Below, piece by piece: positions 30,270 to 40,081 of a stretch of DNA of 64,000 nt. A program made the translations under genes and the position numbers. The notes beneath the pieces were generated by a model that was given only the letters and a program-made list of their open reading frames with translations, was not told the DNA's origin and ran no database searches. This stretch comes from Pseudophaeobacter leonis (GTDB lineage: Bacteria; Pseudomonadota; Alphaproteobacteria; Rhodobacterales; Rhodobacteraceae). Position 1 is the stretch's first letter; the number at the start of each line of letters is the position of its first letter. Where the stretch lies: the NCBI RefSeq assembly GCF_002087335.1, contig NZ_MWVJ01000006.1, positions 82,663 through 146,662 on the forward strand, given 5' to 3'.

Positions 30270-32464
30270 CGCGCACTCTTTGTGGCTGGATGACAGCCCT
30301 GATGATTTCTCTCGTGGCCATTGTCGCCCCGGGGCCGGCCCAGGCAGATAGCCTCGCCTCCTTCCTCACAGAGCTCACCCCTGCAGATCTTTACCCCGGT
30401 GCCGATGCCTTTGGCCCGATCCGCGCGGACGTGCCGGTTGCTCCGATCCTGCGGGGGGGCGACACGGTCGCCTACGCCTTTCTGACCTCGGATTTTGTCG
30501 GCACCACCGGGTATTCCGGCAAACCGATCCACGTGGTTGCAGGCATTGACACCGAGGCCGTGCTAACCGGCGTCAAGCTAGTGAAACATTCCGAGCCGAT
30601 CGTGCTCATCGGTATTCCCAACTCCAAAATGGTGAACCTGACCGAAAGCTATACCGGGCTGGATCTAAAGGCAGAGGCGGCCACCGGCGGCGAAGCCCAT
30701 GACCTCGATATTATTTCCGGCGCCACCGTCACCATCATGATCATTGACGACAGCCTGGTACGCGGCGGCATCAAGGTTGCGCGCGCATTGGGTCTGGGCG
30801 GCCTTGCGCCCAATCTGGCCACCGGCCCCACGCGCGCCGTCGACATGGCCCAGCGCGAGACATCTGACTGGCACAGCATGGCAGGCGACGGCACCACCCG
30901 GCGCATGACACTGGACATCGGCCAGATCAACGCCGCCTTTGAGGCCACAGGGGACCGGCGCGCCATTCGGCGCCGGGAACGCGGCGCAGCTGACGGCACC
31001 TACATCGACATGCATGTGGCGCTGGTCTCGGTGCCCGCCATTGGCCTCAGCCTGCTGGGCGAAGCCGAGTACCAGAACCTCACCGATTGGCTGGAAGAGG
31101 GCGAAGAGGCCATTTTGGTGCTGGGGCGGGGCGTCTATAGCTTTAAGGGCTCGGGCTATGTGCGCGGCGGAATCTTTGACCGTATCCAGCTGATCCAGGG
31201 CGACAACTCGGTGCGCTTTTTTGACAAACAACAGCGTCGGCTGGGCGCGCTTGCGACCCCTGACAGCCCCAGTTTTTCCGAGCTGGACATCTTCAAGATC
31301 CCTGCCAACGCCGGGTTCGACCCGACTGAGCCCTTCCGGCTGCAGCTTTTGGCGCAGCGGGTGGTCGGTGCGATCGACAAGACCTTCCTGACCTTTGATC
31401 TCGGCTACAAGCTGCCGGAACACTATCTGCTGCCCCTGGCCGCCGCGCCTGTGGTGGTCGACAGCGCGACAGATGAGGCGGCTGCAAAATCTGCGCTCTG
31501 GCAGCGGATCTGGCGCGACAAACAGATTGAGATCGCCGTGCTTGGCGTCATGCTGCTGGTGCTGACCGGGGTCTTTTTCTTTCAGGTTCAGGCCACCAGG
31601 AATGCGCGTGCTTTTTACTGGTTCCGCATTGGCTATCTCAGCTTTACCCTGGTGTTTCTCGGCTGGTACGCCAATGCGCAGCTTTCCGTGGTCAACCTGA
31701 TGGCGCTGGCGGCTAGCTTGCGGTCGGGCTTTACCTGGGACGCCTTCCTGATGGACCCGCTGGTGTTTATCCAGTGGTTCTCTATTGCGGCGGCCCTGCT
31801 GTTTTGGGGCCGTGGCGCCTATTGCGGCTGGCTGTGCCCCTTTGGCGCGCTGCAGGAGCTGACCAACAGACTGGCGCGCGCCCTCAAGGTGCCGCAATGG
31901 ACCCTGCCCTGGGGGTTGCATGAACGCCTTTGGCCGCTGAAATACATGATCTTTCTCGGGTTGTTTGGCCTCTCGATGGTGTCGATGCCGCTGGCAGAAA
32001 CCTACGCCGAGATTGAACCCTTCTAGACCGCGATCATTCTGAAGTTCGCGCGCGCCTGGCCCTTTGTCGTCTTTGCTCTGCTGCTGTTGCTGGCGGGTCT
32101 GTTTGTCGAGCGGTTCTACTGCCGCTACCTCTGCCCGCTGGGCGGCGCGCTGGCGATCCCGGCCCGGATCCGCATGTTTGACTGGCTGGAAAGCTACAAG
32201 GACTGCGGCAGCCCCTGCCAGACCTGCGCCAATGAATGCCCGGTTCAGGCCATTCACCCCACGGGTGAAATCAACCCGAATGAATGCGTCAACTGTCTGC
32301 ATTGTCAGGTGCTGTACCAGTCGGACACCAAATGCCCGGTGGTGATCAAAAAGATCAAACGCCGTTCCAAGACCGGCAGCCCGGGCCCCAATCTCCCTCC
32401 TGACCTCAACCTTGGCCGCCCACCGGCCAATCACCCCAACGCGAACAAGACACCTGTTTCCTAA
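30260..32464 (+). pseudogene. nosR: Nitrous-oxide reductase expression/electron-transfer protein NosR, internal TAG
   Basis: NosR is a polytopic flavo-iron-sulfur protein that feeds electrons to NosZ and is needed for nos expression. It starts at TTG 30260, with a perfect AAGGAGG ribosome site seven bases upstream. The periplasmic FMN domain carries the covalent-flavin motif D-x-x-S-G-A-T-V-T ending at Thr158. Then come several membrane helices, a CGWLCPFG motif, a second CRYLCPLG motif and two ferredoxin-type clusters (CQTCANEC, CVNCLHC). An in-frame TAG at 32024-32026 interrupts EPF-[stop]-TAIILKF. Reading resumes without shift to TAA 32464. A single A-to-T change of a lysine codon (AAG to TAG) fits. 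The full length would be 734 codons. Confidence 0.9.
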
Positions 32465-32475
32465 AGGAGGACACC

Positions 32476-34388
32476 ATGTCTGAAGACCAGAAAAACGACC
32501 TCTCCGTCACCCGCCGCGGCCTGCTGGGGGCAACCGCCACCGGCGCCGCCCTTGCTGCGACCGGCGTCGGCAGCGCCATGCTGGGCGCAACAGCTGCTAA
32601 CGCTGCGGGCAATGCGGCCAGCCTGGCTCCGGGTGAGCTGGACGAGTATTATGGCTTCTGGTCCTCGGGTCAGACCGGCGAGCTGCGCATTCTGGGTGTG
32701 CCTTCGATGCGTGAATTCATGCGGGTGCCAGTATTCAACCGCTGCTCGGCCACCGGCTGGGGCCAAACCAACGAGTCGCTGAAAATCCTGACCGAAGGCC
32801 TGCTGCCCGAGACCAAGGCCTTCCTTGCTGCCAACGGCAAGCAAACCTACGACAACGGCGATCTGCACCACCCGCACATGTCCTTCACCGATGGGGTTTA
32901 TGACGGGCGTTTCCTGTTCATGAACGACAAGGCCAACACCCGTGTGGCCCGTGTGCGCTGTGATGTGATGAAATGCGACAAGATCATCGAGATCCCCAAC
33001 GCCCATGACATCCATGGGCTGCGACCGCAAAAATTCCCGCGCACCGGCTATGTCTTTGCCAATGGTGAGCACGAAGCCCCGCTGATCAACGACGGCAAGA
33101 TCCTCGATGAGCCCGCGGAATATGTGAACATCTTTACCGCCATCGACGGCGACGAGATGGCAGTGGCCTGGCAGGTGATCGTGTCTGGTAACCTCGACAA
33201 CACCGATTGTGACTATCAGGGCAAATATGCCTTTTCGACCTCCTATAACTCGGAAATGGGGATGAACCTGGCCGAGATGACCGAGAGCGAGATGGACCAT
33301 GTTGTGGTCTTCAACCTGGCCGAGATCGAAAAAGGCATCGCCGCCGGGGACTATCAGGAGCTGAAGGGCGTCAAGGTTGTCGATGGCCGCAAGGGTGCGG
33401 GCAACAAATACACCCGCTACATCCCAATCCCCAACTCGCCCCACGGTGTGAACGCCGCCCCCGACAAGCGTCACATCATGATCAATGGCAAGCTGTCGCC
33501 CACCGTTTCGGTGATCGATGTGGAAAAAGTCGACGCCCTGTTCAATGACGACGCCGATCCACTCTCGACCATCGTGGCAGAGCCCGAACTGGGGCTTGGC
33601 CCGCTCCCCACCGCCTTTGACAATAAGGGCCGCGCCTATACCACCCTGTTCCTCGACAGCCAGATTGTGAAGTGGGACATTGCCAAGGCGATTGAGGCCT
33701 ATGGCGGCGGCGACGCGGATCCGATCCTCGAGAAGATCGACGTGCACTACCAGCCGGGTCACAACTCTACCTCGATGGGCGAGACCTACGAGGCCGATGG
33801 TAAGTGGCTGATCTCGATGAACAAGTTCTCGAAGGACCGCTTCCTGAATGTGGGGCCACTGAAGCCCGAGAACGAGCAGCTGATCGATATCTCTGGCGAC
33901 ACCATGAAGGTGGTCCACGATGGCCCCACCTTTGCCGAGCCGCACGACAGCATCATCGTACACCGCTCAAAGGTGAACCCGGTCAATGTCTGGGACCGCA
34001 ACGATCCCACGTGGGCAGAGGCCCGCGCGCAGGCCGTGGCTGATGATGTCGATCTTGACGACTATCAGGACAGCATCATTCGCGATGGCAACAAGGTTCG
34101 CGTCTATATGTCCAGCCAGGCGCCAAACTTCAGCCTCGAAAGCTTTACCGTCAAGCAGGGCGATGAAGTCACTGTCTATGTCACCAATCTGGATGATATT
34201 GATGATCTGACCCATGGCTTTTGTATGGCCAACTTTGGCGTCGCCAGGAGGTCGGCCCGCAAGCAACTGCCTCGGTGACCTTTATTGACGAACGTCCGGG
34301 CGTGCACTGGTACTACTGCCAGTGGTTCTGCCACGCGCTGCACATGGAAATGCGCGGCCGGATGTTTGTTGAACCACGGGGGGCCTAG
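32476..34388 (+). pseudogene. nosZ: Nitrous-oxide reductase NosZ, frameshifted near the C-terminus
   Basis: NosZ reduces N2O to N2 in the periplasm with CuZ and CuA centres. A Tat signal ([13 protein letters not shown], residues 10-22) marks the clade I type that is exported folded. Typical blocks are [20 protein letters not shown] near 130 with CuZ histidines, and [14 protein letters not shown] beta-propeller segments. The frame runs off at about 34244, where GCCAGGAGG replaces an expected GCC ATG GAG G: one missing T. The CuA motif [12 protein letters not shown] lies beyond the break in another frame, ending at 34388. As written, the product would lack CuA. The repaired length, about 637 residues, is normal. 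It is 11 bases after nosR with an AAAGGAGG site. Confidence 0.93.
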
Positions 34389-34389
34389 G

Positions 34390-35649
34390 ATGCGCTGGCT
34401 CCTGCTCACAGCAGCCCTGCTGATCGGTGGCGGCGCTTGCGCCGCCGACTGGCAGGTGCCCAACAGGGCCGGAGCCATTGCTCAGACGCTCGCTCAGGCG
34501 GCGGACGGCGATAGCCTTCGTCTGGCGCCTGGCACCTATTTTGAAATCCTGACCCTGGACCGTCCGGTCACGCTGGATGGTCAGGGCCATGCCACCATCG
34601 ATGGTGGCAATCAGGGCAGCACCATCACGGTGACCGGACCCGGGGTTATCGTTCAGGGCCTCACGGTACAGGGGTCTGGCTCGGATCATGAAACCATCGA
34701 CAGCGGTATTCAGCTGACCAAGACCGCCCGGGCACCAGTGATCAAAGGCAATATTTTGCTGGGCAACGTTTACGGGGTGGATATCCACGGCGCGCGCGAC
34801 GCACTGGTCGCCGACAATGTGATCGAGGGCCGTCAGGACCGCCATATGAACATGCGCGGCAATGGCGTCTACGTCTGGAACGCCCCCGGTGCCATTGTCA
34901 GTGGCAACGACATTCGCTGGGGCCGCGACGGGGTCTTTGTGAATTCCTCCAAGCGCAATATTTTTCGCGACAACCTGTTTCGCGATCTGCGCTTTGCGGT
35001 GCACTACATGTATGCCGACAACTCTGAGGTCACGGGCAATGTCTCAATCGGCAACCATCTGGGCTATGCGGTGATGTTCTCAACCCGGGTCAAGGTCAGC
35101 GATAATGTCTCGCTCAACGACCGCGACCACGGCGTGATGCTGAACTACACCAACAAGAGTGTGATCACTGGCAACTACGTCAAGGGCGCCCGCAACAAAT
35201 GCACCTTTCTTTACAATTCGCACAAGAACGATTTCTCCGACAACTGGTTCCAGGGCTGCGGCATCGGCATCCACTTTACCGCCGCCAGCGAAAACAACCA
35301 CATTGTGGGCAACGCCTTTGTCGGCAACCGGCATCAGGTGAAATATGTCGCCTCCAAATGGGTCGAATGGTCCGAACAGGGGCGCGGCAACTACTGGTCC
35401 GACAACGCGGGCTTTGATGTTGATGGCAATGGCATCGCCGATGCGCCCTATCGCCCAAATGACAGCATGGATCATGTGCTCTGGACGCAACCCGCTGCCA
35501 AACTGCTGATGGGCTCCCCCGCCGTGCAGCTGGTACGCTGGTCGCAATCGGCCTTTCCCGCCCTGTTGCCCGGTGGCGTGATCGACAGCAACCCCCTGAT
35601 GCGCCCGGTGAAACCCGTGGTCGCCAACAAGGTTGACAAGGATGGATAA
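34390..35649 (+). CDS. nosD: Periplasmic copper-site maturation protein NosD
   Basis: NosD is a right-handed beta-helix protein that, with the NosFY ABC unit, helps build the CuZ cluster of NosZ. The 419-residue product has a signal peptide (residues 1-19) and many parallel-beta-helix (PbH1/CASH-type) turns such as GNDIRWGRDGVFVNSSKRNIFRDN split across residues 170-200. ATG 34390 starts one base after the nosZ stop. Its end overlaps the nosF start by eight bases. Confidence 0.93.
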   Translation: MRWLLLTAALLIGGGACAADWQVPNRAGAIAQTLAQAADGDSLRLAPGTYFEILTLDRPVTLDGQGHATIDGGNQGSTITVTGPGVIVQGLTVQGSGSDHETIDSGIQLTKTARAPVIKGNILLGNVYGVDIHGARDALVADNVIEGRQDRHMNMRGNGVYVWNAPGAIVSGNDIRWGRDGVFVNSSKRNIFRDNLFRDLRFAVHYMYADNSEVTGNVSIGNHLGYAVMFSTRVKVSDNVSLNDRDHGVMLNYTNKSVITGNYVKGARNKCTFLYNSHKNDFSDNWFQGCGIGIHFTAASENNHIVGNAFVGNRHQVKYVASKWVEWSEQGRGNYWSDNAGFDVDGNGIADAPYRPNDSMDHVLWTQPAAKLLMGSPAVQLVRWSQSAFPALLPGGVIDSNPLMRPVKPVVANKVDKDG

Positions 35650-36550
35650 CACCAACGACACCCGGGTTCTCGAGATCACCGGTCTCGACAAATTCCGTGG
35701 CACCACGCAGGTGCTGCAGGGGATTGACCTCACCCTGAGGGCCGGTGAGCGGCTTGCTCTGCTGGGCCATAACGGTGCTGGCAAATCGACCCTGATCAAG
35801 GCAGTGCTGGGCCTGATCCAGACCGAAGGCGGCAGCATCAGCATTTGCGGATCGCGCCCCGGCACAGGCGCTGCCCGCACCCACACCGCGTTTTTGCCCG
35901 AAGCCGTGAGCTTTCATCCCGCCCTGACCGGCCATGAGCAGCTTTTGATGTTTGCCCGCCTCTCAGGCGAGACGGCTGATATCAGCGCACTGCTGCAGCG
36001 CGTTGGCCTGAGCGAGGCGATGCATCGCCGCATTGGTACCTATTCCAAGGGCATGCGTCAGCGGCTAGGGTTGGCGCAGGTACTGCTGGGACGGCCAAAA
36101 CTGGCCCTGTTGGATGAGCCCACCAGCGGGCTGGACCCGATCTCGCGTCAGGATCTTTATGCCATCATTGATGAGCTGGCCGCTCAGGGCACTGCGGTGC
36201 TGATTGCCTCGCATGCCCTCACCGAGGTCGAGGCCCGCACCGACCGCATTGCCATCCTGCGCCGCGGCGTAAAGGTGGCGGATGACACCCTTGCCAACCT
36301 TTCGACCAACGCGGGCCTGCCGGTAAAGCTGCGCCTGCGCGCCACAGAGGCCCAGGCGGATCAGCTCGCGCAACAGACCGGCGGGTGCCGCATCAATGGC
36401 GCCTCGGTCGAAATCCGTTGCGCGCCGCAGGACAAAATGGCCGAGCTGCGCCGCATTGCCGCCCTTGGTGATGTGGTGGTGGATCTCGATATGGTGCCGC
36501 CGCGGCTGGAAGATCTGTACCGTCACTATTCACAGGAGGAGCCGAGCTGA
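35642..36550 (+). CDS. nosF: ABC transporter ATP-binding protein NosF
   Basis: NosF is the ATPase of the NosDFY complex that supports assembly of the copper cluster in NosZ. Walker A is LLGHNGAGKST near residue 40, the signature is YSKGMRQRLGLAQ near 133, and Walker B is LALLDEPTSGLD near 155, followed by the H-loop histidine in ASHALTEVEART. ATG 35642 gives 302 residues and overlaps the nosD end; a TTG at 35633 would add three residues. Confidence 0.93.
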   Translation: MDNTNDTRVLEITGLDKFRGTTQVLQGIDLTLRAGERLALLGHNGAGKSTLIKAVLGLIQTEGGSISICGSRPGTGAARTHTAFLPEAVSFHPALTGHEQLLMFARLSGETADISALLQRVGLSEAMHRRIGTYSKGMRQRLGLAQVLLGRPKLALLDEPTSGLDPISRQDLYAIIDELAAQGTAVLIASHALTEVEARTDRIAILRRGVKVADDTLANLSTNAGLPVKLRLRATEAQADQLAQQTGGCRINGASVEIRCAPQDKMAELRRIAALGDVVVDLDMVPPRLEDLYRHYSQEEPS

Positions 36551-37368
36551 TGCGTATCCTTGCCATGACCCGCTCTGAACTTTTGATCCTGCGCCGCAAT
36601 CTGTGGATCTTTATGGCCACGCTGATCATGCTGGCCTTTGCCCTGGCGCTGTCGTTTGCGGGCTCTGCCCCCACCGGCACGCTCGGCGTTGATATGCTCA
36701 CCATCTCGGTGGCCTCAATGACCACCCTGTCGGTTTATCTGGCACCCCTTTTGGCCCTGATGATGAGCTTTGATGCCATTGCAGGCGACCGCGAACGCGG
36801 CTCTCTGGCCCTGTTGCTCAGCTATCCGGCCGGCCGGGGTGAGATCCTTGTGGGCAAATTTCTGGCCCATCTGGCAGCGCTCTCCATCGCCATGGGGATT
36901 GGCTTTGGCACCGCCGGCGCCATAGCCGCCTGGTTTGGCAGCGCGGGGGCCGACAGCCTTGTGGCGCTGGCCCGTTTGGTGGCGACCTCAATCCTGCTTG
37001 GGGCCGTCTTTCTGGTGCTGGGCTATGCCATCTCAGCGCTGGCCAGCAGCACCACCTCGGCGGCCGGTCTGTCGGCCGGGCTCTGGCTGGTCTTTGTGGT
37101 GCTCTTTGATCTGGCCTTGTTAGGTGCGGTGGTGATGGACAGCGGCGGCGCCTTTACCCAAAGCGTCTTTCCCTGGGTGATGGTGGCCAATCCGGCGGAT
37201 GCCTTCCGGATCTGGAATATTGCCGCCTCTGAAAGCGTCGCCCTTGCCAGTGTCATGGCAGGTGCTGCCTCGGCCCTGCCCGGTTGGGCGGCGCCACTTT
37301 CGTTGCTGGCCTGGCCCGTGGTCGGCTTTGTTCTGGCCCGTGCCGCCTTTGGAAAGGTTGAACCATGA
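36550..37368 (+). CDS. nosY: ABC transporter permease NosY
   Basis: NosY is the six-helix membrane partner of NosF. The 272-residue protein is hydrophobic throughout, with an N-terminal cytoplasmic stretch LAMTRSELLILRRN and the family loop FDAIAGDRERGSLALLLSYP near residue 75. It overlaps the nosF stop by one base and the nosL start by four, so the block is tightly coupled. Confidence 0.92.
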   Translation: MRILAMTRSELLILRRNLWIFMATLIMLAFALALSFAGSAPTGTLGVDMLTISVASMTTLSVYLAPLLALMMSFDAIAGDRERGSLALLLSYPAGRGEILVGKFLAHLAALSIAMGIGFGTAGAIAAWFGSAGADSLVALARLVATSILLGAVFLVLGYAISALASSTTSAAGLSAGLWLVFVVLFDLALLGAVVMDSGGAFTQSVFPWVMVANPADAFRIWNIAASESVALASVMAGAASALPGWAAPLSLLAWPVVGFVLARAAFGKVEP

Positions 37369-37913
37369 AACGCCTCAGCCTGCTCAACGTCCTCTCCCTG
37401 TCGGCTTTTACACTGGTGGCTTTTGCCCTGTCGGCCTGTCAGGAGGAAGAGGCCAAACTGCCCCCGGCTCCCGTTGAGCTGACCGAGGTGGCGCTCAGCT
37501 ATTTTTGCCAGATGAACATCGCCGAACATGGCGGCCCCAAGGGGCAGATCCATCTTGAAGGCTTTGCGGCACCGCTGTTTTTTGCCCAGGTTCGCGATCT
37601 TGTCGCCTACCTCAAAGGGCCCGAGCGCGACGCCGATATCACGGCGATCTATGTCAGCGACATGGGCGCAGCAATCAGCTGGGCCAAGCCGGGCAGTAAC
37701 AACTGGGTTGCCGCCAATGAGGCGTTCTTTGTCATCAACAGCCCTGTGGCCGGTGGCATGGGAGCACCTGAAATTGTGCCTTTTGCCAGGGCTGATGACG
37801 CCGAAAAATTCACCGCCCGCTATGGTGGCCGCGTCACCTCGCTTGCGGATATCCCCGCCGAGGCCGCGCTGGGACCGGTGGATCTGGACCAGACATTGGA
37901 GACCCCCTCATGA
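37365..37913 (+). CDS. nosL: Copper chaperone lipoprotein NosL
   Basis: NosL is an outer-membrane or periplasmic lipoprotein that delivers Cu(I) for NosZ. The lipobox is LSAC with the lipidated cysteine at residue 25. The family's metal region is FCQMNIAEHGGPKGQI near residues 46-61, with Cys and Met ligands. C-terminal SITS-like sequence continues to residue 182. The end overlaps nosX by four bases. Confidence 0.9.
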   Translation: MKRLSLLNVLSLSAFTLVAFALSACQEEEAKLPPAPVELTEVALSYFCQMNIAEHGGPKGQIHLEGFAAPLFFAQVRDLVAYLKGPERDADITAIYVSDMGAAISWAKPGSNNWVAANEAFFVINSPVAGGMGAPEIVPFARADDAEKFTARYGGRVTSLADIPAEAALGPVDLDQTLETPS

Positions 37914-38833
37914 CCGCGCCTTTTTCCCGCCGCCGCTTTCTCAGCATTTCTGCCGCAAGTTTTGCCACTGGTCTTGGTGCTGGCCCCGCAATTGCCGACA
38001 CGCCTCAAATGGCCCAGTTGCAGGCACGATGGCAGGGGCGCGCCATGGGGGCAGCCGCCCAGATGACGATTTTGGGCATGGACCAAACCCAGGCCGCACC
38101 GCTGTTCGCCCGGATAGAGGCAGAGCTTATGCGGCTTGAGGCCATCTTCAGCCTGTACCAACCTACCTCACAGCTGGTCCGCCTCAATGCCAGGGGTCAT
38201 CTGAGCGCCCCCGCGCCGGAACTGCTGGATGTGCTCAGCCTCTCGGCCAGTTTGAACGCCGCCACGGACGGCGCGTTTGATCCAACCGTGCAGCCGCTCT
38301 GGCAGGCGCTGTCGCTTGGCACAGAACCCGTGATCACTGGCACCGCTGGCTGGAAACACCTGCGCTATGACAGCCAGGAGGTACGGTTTTTGCGCCCCAA
38401 CATGGGCCTCACACTGAATGGGATTGCACAGGGCTATATCACCGACCAGATCGCCGCCCTGCTCCGCGCCGAGGGGCTGAAAAACCTGCTGCTGGACATG
38501 GGCGAGATCGCCGCGCTTGGCCGTCGCCCAGACGGGCGTGGCTGGCAGGTTGGTGTCGTCTCTCCAGACACAAGATTGCAGTCAAAGCTGAGCCTTTCTG
38601 ACCGCGCCCTGGCGACCTCTGCCGCTGCCGGAACTCTGGTTGGAGACGCCCAGAGCCATATCCTGAACCCGCATACGGGGCTTGGCGCTGCTGCCGGCCG
38701 CATGGTCTCGGTCAGTGCGCCAAAGGCTGCGCTGGCTGATGGCCTGTCCACTGCTCTTTGTCTGTTGCCTGCCACGGCAGCGCCCTCGGTGATCCGCCAG
38801 TTTGCCGGGGCAAGGCTGGAATACCTGGTCTGA
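37910..38833 (+). CDS. nosX: FAD:protein FMN transferase (ApbE family), NosX
   Basis: NosX attaches FMN covalently to NosR, using FAD. It is an ApbE-family protein of 307 residues with a Tat-type signal (SRRRFLSISAASFATG, residues 5-20). Family blocks are LEAIFSLYQPTSQLVRLNA near 76, TDGAFDPTVQPLW near 119, GIAQGYITDQIAALL near 173, LLDMGEIAALG near 197 and the metal region HILNPHTG near 250. It is the last gene of the nos operon. The target motif in NosR ends at its Thr158. Confidence 0.92.
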   Translation: MTAPFSRRRFLSISAASFATGLGAGPAIADTPQMAQLQARWQGRAMGAAAQMTILGMDQTQAAPLFARIEAELMRLEAIFSLYQPTSQLVRLNARGHLSAPAPELLDVLSLSASLNAATDGAFDPTVQPLWQALSLGTEPVITGTAGWKHLRYDSQEVRFLRPNMGLTLNGIAQGYITDQIAALLRAEGLKNLLLDMGEIAALGRRPDGRGWQVGVVSPDTRLQSKLSLSDRALATSAAAGTLVGDAQSHILNPHTGLGAAAGRMVSVSAPKAALADGLSTALCLLPATAAPSVIRQFAGARLEYLV

Positions 38834-38898
38834 TTGCAGGTCTCTGGTCTGTTTTTTGCAGCTTGCAGCCCGCTGCCTTTGTTCATGTCACAGGATCG

Positions 38899-38934
38899 CT
38901 CACAGGCAGGCTCACAGGCAGGCTCACAGGCAGG
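38899..38934. repeat. Perfect 12-bp tandem repeat, three copies
   Basis: CTCACAGGCAGG occurs three times head to tail at 38899, 38911 and 38923 with no mismatch, in the gap between the convergent nosX and Ldh genes. No mismatches means recent duplication. There are no spacers, so it is not a CRISPR. Confidence 0.9.
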
Positions 38935-38939
38935 CTCGC

Positions 38940-39947
38940 TCAAAACAGGGCGCGCACTTTCTCCAGGGTGGCCGTATTCACCGCAACGCCGTCAACCGCT
39001 GCCCGGGCGCGGGCGCGAGCGCGGCCATCTCCGGGCAAACGACTGCCCTCCTGCGCGCGCATTGTTCCTACCAGGGTTGAAAGGCGCGCGGCAAAGCTGT
39101 TGCCAGAGGTGGCGCCGGGGTCAATCGCGATGAAGAACTGCCCGGTCCTGGGCGGGCCACCCACGGGGCCAGAAAAGGGGCTCGCCTCGGTGCCCAAAGA
39201 GGCCCCCGTCATGGCGGCGGCCATCATTTCAACCATCAGCGCAATGCCGACGCCTTTGTAGCCGCCCGAGGGCACCATAGAGCCTTTAAGCCCCAGGTCA
39301 GGATCGGTGGTCGGCTCTCCCTCGGCATCCAGCACCCAGCCAAGGGGCACCGGTTTGCCCTCGCGGGCGTGTTTCATCACCTCGCTTTTGGCAATGGTAC
39401 TGGCGGATTGGTCAATCAGCACCAGTGCTTCGCCATCCGGGCCGGGTGCTGCGATCGAGATCGGGTTGGTGCCCAAAACCGGCACAGCCCCGCCCGAGGG
39501 TGCAATAGAGGCCGGCGCATTGGTGAACCCGATGCCCATAAGACCCGCCTGCGCCAGACGCTGGGTATGCACGCCCAACACACCGCAATTATAGGAGTTC
39601 TTCCCCGCCAGAACCGCCACGCCCTGTTCGCGCGCCAACGGGATCAGAGCCTCAAATCCCGCATCAATAGCCGCATGGGCAAAGCCCGTGGCGGCATCAA
39701 CCGCAACGACGCCGGGTCGCGGCTGGCTCAGCACCGGCCTTGCCATGCCGTCGACCTTGCCGCAGGCGACATGACCCGCATAGATCGGCACATAGGCAAG
39801 CCCGTGCGAAGCGACTCCATCGGCCTCGGTCATCGCGGTTGCCACCGCCAAAGGCCGGGCGCTGTCGGGCGCGGTTCCAGCGGCCACCAGCGCCCGATAG
39901 GCGAGGTCTTCGTTGTCACGTAGGCTGAGGGTTTCAGTGGCGGTCAT
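38940..39947 (-). CDS. Ldh family NAD(P)H-dependent oxidoreductase
   Basis: A 335-residue member of the malate/L-lactate dehydrogenase-like (Ldh_2) family, which includes delta1-piperideine-2-carboxylate/pyrroline-2-carboxylate reductase, ureidoglycolate dehydrogenase and sulfolactate dehydrogenase. Recognisable blocks are MTEADGVASHGLAYVP near residue 40, AGKNSYNCGVLGVHTQRL near 115, GGAVPVLGTNPISIAAPG near 150 and GYKGVGIALMVEMM near 232. It is the last gene of a leftward operon with an aldehyde dehydrogenase and an M19 dipeptidase. An imino-acid reductase role is attractive in that setting, but the substrate is not readable from sequence. Confidence 0.85.
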   Translation of the reverse strand: MTATETLSLRDNEDLAYRALVAAGTAPDSARPLAVATAMTEADGVASHGLAYVPIYAGHVACGKVDGMARPVLSQPRPGVVAVDAATGFAHAAIDAGFEALIPLAREQGVAVLAGKNSYNCGVLGVHTQRLAQAGLMGIGFTNAPASIAPSGGAVPVLGTNPISIAAPGPDGEALVLIDQSASTIAKSEVMKHAREGKPVPLGWVLDAEGEPTTDPDLGLKGSMVPSGGYKGVGIALMVEMMAAAMTGASLGTEASPFSGPVGGPPRTGQFFIAIDPGATSGNSFAARLSTLVGTMRAQEGSRLPGDGRARARARAAVDGVAVNTATLEKVRALF

Positions 39948-40045
39948 CTGGGGATTTTCTCTTTTTTAGCAGGCAAAAACAGGGGCGCGGGCGCGCCCAA
40001 CAAGCAGAGGCGCGGGCGCCCCCAAAAATACAGAACCGCAGGCGC

Positions 40046-40081
40046 ACCGCCTGTTTGCAGCAACCCGCCTGTTTGCATCAA
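40046..40081. repeat. 18-bp tandem repeat, two copies
   Basis: ACCGCCTGTTTGCAGCAA (40046) and CCCGCCTGTTTGCATCAA (40064). The second copy overlaps the stop of the DUF3726 gene. Just downstream (39983-40026) a GGCGCGGGCGC-containing element is also duplicated. Confidence 0.7.

Noticed and set aside
30665..32434. 589-codon open frame on the minus strand
   Set aside because: It lies fully opposite nosR, which has domain-level support; long antisense frames are common in GC-rich DNA, and its translation shows no family motif.
32461..33963. 500-codon open frame opposite nosZ
   Set aside because: An antisense shadow of strong nosZ coding.
38899..38934. Possible CRISPR array
   Set aside because: Three 12-bp copies directly abut each other with no spacers, and there are no cas genes.
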